A stretch of DNA of 33,546 bases from Planctomycetota bacterium. Lineage in GTDB: Bacteria; Planctomycetota; Planctomycetia; Pirellulales; PNKZ01. The translations under genes and the position numbers were made by a program. A model generated the notes under the pieces. That model did not search any database, had not been told where the DNA came from, and saw nothing but the letters and a program-made list of their open reading frames with translations. Of the stretch, positions 31,360-33,546 are shown one piece after another. The stretch is taken from positions 1-33,546 of the forward strand of contig JAFLCO010000023.1 in NCBI GenBank assembly GCA_017303535.1. The letters run 5' to 3'. Numbering within the stretch: the first letter of the stretch is position 1; the number at the start of each line of letters is the position of its first letter.

Positions 31360-33546
31360 GTCGCTTTGCCCCAGCCGCCGCCGCCCGGCGTTTCAATCGT
31401 GAGCACGTCGCCCGTTTCGGCCGAAAACTGTACGCAGCCGGCCAGCGGTTCTTCGCGGCCGTCGGCGTGCGTGAGCGTGTTTCGACCGAGGGCTCCCGGC
31501 TCACCGCCGTTGAGGCCGTACGGTGCGTAGGGCCCGCGGCGTTGGTGGAGGAGCGACACTTCCAGCGGCTTCAAGAATTCCAACCGCCGGATGATGCCGT
31601 TGCCGCCGCGGTGCAGGCCGTGACCTCCGGAGCCGCGCCGGATGGAAAACTCGCCCACGCGCACGGGATAGCGAAGTTCGAGAACCTCCGGATCGGTGAG
31701 CCGCGTATTCGTCATGTGCGTATGCACGGCATCCGCGCCGGGGCCGGCGGGCGTCGCGCCGTTGCCGCCGCAGATCGTTTCGTAATAGCCGAACGTGCCG
31801 TCGCCGAAGAGCGTGTTGTTCATCGTCCCTTGCGACGCCGCAGCGAGCCCGAGCGCGCCGAGCAAGACGTCGACGACGCGTTGCGAAGTTTCCACGTTGC
31901 CGCCGACCACGGCCGGGCAATCTTCGGCACGTTCGGCAGCCGGCGGATTCAGTAAACACTCCGGCAACACGCTCCGCACCGGCTTGAGCACCCCTTGATT
32001 CAGCGGAATGTCCTCGTCGATGAGGGCCCGCAAGCTATACATGACGGCGGCCGTGACGATGGCCCGATTCGCATTGAGGTTACCGCGCGAAATCGGTCCG
32101 GTGCCGGTGAAGTCGATCGTCGCCGAGTCTCCGTCGACGGTGATGGCCACGGTGATCGGCGTGCCGTCGTCGAGATGGTCGGTGAAACGGAACGTTCCGT
32201 CGCCGAGCTTCTTCAAGGCTTGCCGCATCTTTCGCTCGGCGGCGTCGCAAATGTGCCGCATGTACGCCTCGACGACCGGCCACGACCTGCGTTCGACGAG
32301 CCGCAGCAGATCTCGGGCCCCCTGCTGATTGGCGGCGGTCTGCGCGGCGACGTCCGCCAGGTTTTCATCGGGATTGCGCGAGGGAAACTTCGCGGAAGAC
32401 AATAACTCGCGCAACTCGTCAACGCGCGAACGGCCGGCGTCGACGAGCTTGAAGTTTCGCAGGAGCACACCCTCTTCAGCGAGGTTCTGAGAAAACGGCG
32501 GCATCGAGCCTGGGCGAATTCCGCCGATCTCCGCGTGATGGGCCCGGCTGGCCGTGAAGAATAGAAGCTGCTTGGTCGCCGGATCGTGAACCGGCGTCAC
32601 CACGGTGACGTCCGGCAGATGCGAACCGCCGCGGTACGGGTCGTTGGTCACGAAGACGTCGCCGGGCCGCAGATCGGGATTGTCGGCCAGCACTTGGCGC
32701 ACGGTTTCGCCCATCGCACCGAGATGCACGGGGATGTGCGGTGCGTTAACGACGAGATCGCCCGCGGCGGTGAAGAGCGCGCAACTGAAGTCGAGCCGTT
32801 CCTTGACGTTCACGCTGGTCGAGGTGTTACGAAGCGTGATCCCCATTTGCTCGGCGATGGCCGCGAACTGGTTGTTGAAGATTTCGAGCTGAACCGGATC
32901 GCTTTCCGTCGCGCCTGAAGAACTCGCCGCCCCGCGCTCGTCCGTAAGCAGCAACTCGCCCCGGTCGAGGACAACAGCCCGCCAGCCGGGACTGATCACT
33001 GTCGTGGCGGCGTTCTCACAAACGATCGTCGGGCCCTCGAGCCCGTCGCCCGGAATGAGCTTCTCGCGATCAATGACGGACGCCAAGCAAGGCTCGCCGT
33101 CGATATGCGCGTGCACCCCGACCTCGTAATCTTCCCGATCGAGCTTTCGATTGCGAATAAACGTGGGAATTGCCGAATCGACCGGCGTGCGACCGATGGC
33201 TTCGACGCGCATGGTCACAAGTTCCAACGCCCTGCCGGGCTGACGATAGCCGTAGAGACGCTCGTGCTCGGCTTCGTAGGCAGCGGCAATCTCAGCGAAT
33301 TCGACGAGGTCGATCGTCAGCGCCGCATCGAGGCCCCGGTATCGCACCTCGACGCGTTGCAAAACTTCGATCTGCTCCCGCGAAACTCCTTCCGCCTCAA
33401 CTTCGCGGCAAGCCTCGTCGGCCAACGCGGCAAACTGCCGCGCCAATTCTTCGGCCGCTACATCGGCAAGCGGCCGATAAACGCCGGCCGCCCGATGTCG
33501 CACGACGTCCGCCGTGCCGATGCCGAAGGCGCTCAACAGCCCGGCG
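31356..33546 (-). CDS. 5-oxoprolinase/N-methylhydantoinase, fused HyuA-HyuB type (N-terminus cut off)
   Basis: About 730 C-terminal residues are visible; the frame stays open to the right edge. The first 190 residues are the end of a hydantoinase A domain ([24 protein letters not shown]). After a short linker comes a complete hydantoinase B domain ([77 protein letters not shown]). Fused A-B enzymes are ATP-dependent 5-oxoprolinases, which open 5-oxoproline to glutamate, or N-methylhydantoinases or acetophenone-carboxylase relatives. ATP-binding residues lie outside the window. The nearby DUF1445 gene favours 5-oxoproline. Confidence 0.93.
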   Translation of the reverse strand, partial: AGLLSAFGIGTADVVRHRAAGVYRPLADVAAEELARQFAALADEACREVEAEGVSREQIEVLQRVEVRYRGLDAALTIDLVEFAEIAAAYEAEHERLYGYRQPGRALELVTMRVEAIGRTPVDSAIPTFIRNRKLDREDYEVGVHAHIDGEPCLASVIDREKLIPGDGLEGPTIVCENAATTVISPGWRAVVLDRGELLLTDERGAASSSGATESDPVQLEIFNNQFAAIAEQMGITLRNTSTSVNVKERLDFSCALFTAAGDLVVNAPHIPVHLGAMGETVRQVLADNPDLRPGDVFVTNDPYRGGSHLPDVTVVTPVHDPATKQLLFFTASRAHHAEIGGIRPGSMPPFSQNLAEEGVLLRNFKLVDAGRSRVDELRELLSSAKFPSRNPDENLADVAAQTAANQQGARDLLRLVERRSWPVVEAYMRHICDAAERKMRQALKKLGDGTFRFTDHLDDGTPITVAITVDGDSATIDFTGTGPISRGNLNANRAIVTAAVMYSLRALIDEDIPLNQGVLKPVRSVLPECLLNPPAAERAEDCPAVVGGNVETSQRVVDVLLGALGLAAASQGTMNNTLFGDGTFGYYETICGGNGATPAGPGADAVHTHMTNTRLTDPEVLELRYPVRVGEFSIRRGSGGHGLHRGGNGIIRRLEFLKPLEVSLLHQRRGPYAPYGLNGGEPGALGRNTLTHADGREEPLAGCVQFSAETGDVLTIETPGGGGWGKAT

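Overview
The window is GC-rich, densely coded DNA that reads as a Planctomycetes chromosome, probably Pirellulales. This is inferred from gene content: a trypsin-like protease fused to a lectin-like domain, a compact Hanks-type kinase, a secreted PQQ-type beta-propeller, a zinc-ribbon/Pro-rich/membrane protein, an FHA-GAF-AAA+ regulator, and many short GC-rich palindromic intergenic repeats. I see 27 protein genes, of which the first and last are cut by the window edges. I see no rRNA, tRNA, transposase, phage gene or CRISPR array.

Layout: 1-1730 (-) is the protease fusion. 1879-5050 (+) is a three-gene operon: a beta-hydroxyacid dehydrogenase, then kbl and tdh, which together convert threonine to glycine and acetyl-CoA. 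5195-6280 is an iron locus: a promoter covered by a Fur-like 7-1-7 palindrome, an extended bacterioferritin-associated ferredoxin (+), and bacterioferritin (-). 6684-13556 holds three convergent pairs: zinc-ribbon membrane protein/Ser-Thr kinase, phosphodiesterase-like protein/beta-lactamase-family hydrolase, and SorC-like regulator/unknown protein. 13753-16041 (-) carries a DUF6174-like membrane protein overlapping an SDR, followed by a secreted protein. 16213-17670 (+) is pyruvate kinase.

17671-18749 is about 1.1 kb without a credible gene but full of structure: five copies of a GTGCGTACAAAAC motif in mixed orientation, a 63-bp nested hairpin, REP-like palindromes and terminators. It is the least explained part of the window. 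18750-21915 (-) holds a Tsp/Prc-type protease and a CbiX-type chelatase. 22092-25946 (+) holds the sigma-54-type activator, then a methyltransferase that overlaps a PQQ-propeller gene.

26081-29924 (-) is a probable four-gene operon: PaaK-like adenylate-forming ligase, DUF1445 (UPF0317), class V aminotransferase and DUF971. Beyond an MFS exporter (30127-31359, +) lies a fused 5-oxoprolinase/hydantoinase (31356-edge, -). DUF1445 close to an oxoprolinase suggests 5-oxoproline/D-glutamate metabolism. The strongest leads are the iron locus with its operator and an altered bacterioferritin ferroxidase ligand, the GTGCGTAC motif cluster, the nested hairpin, and the repeat families.
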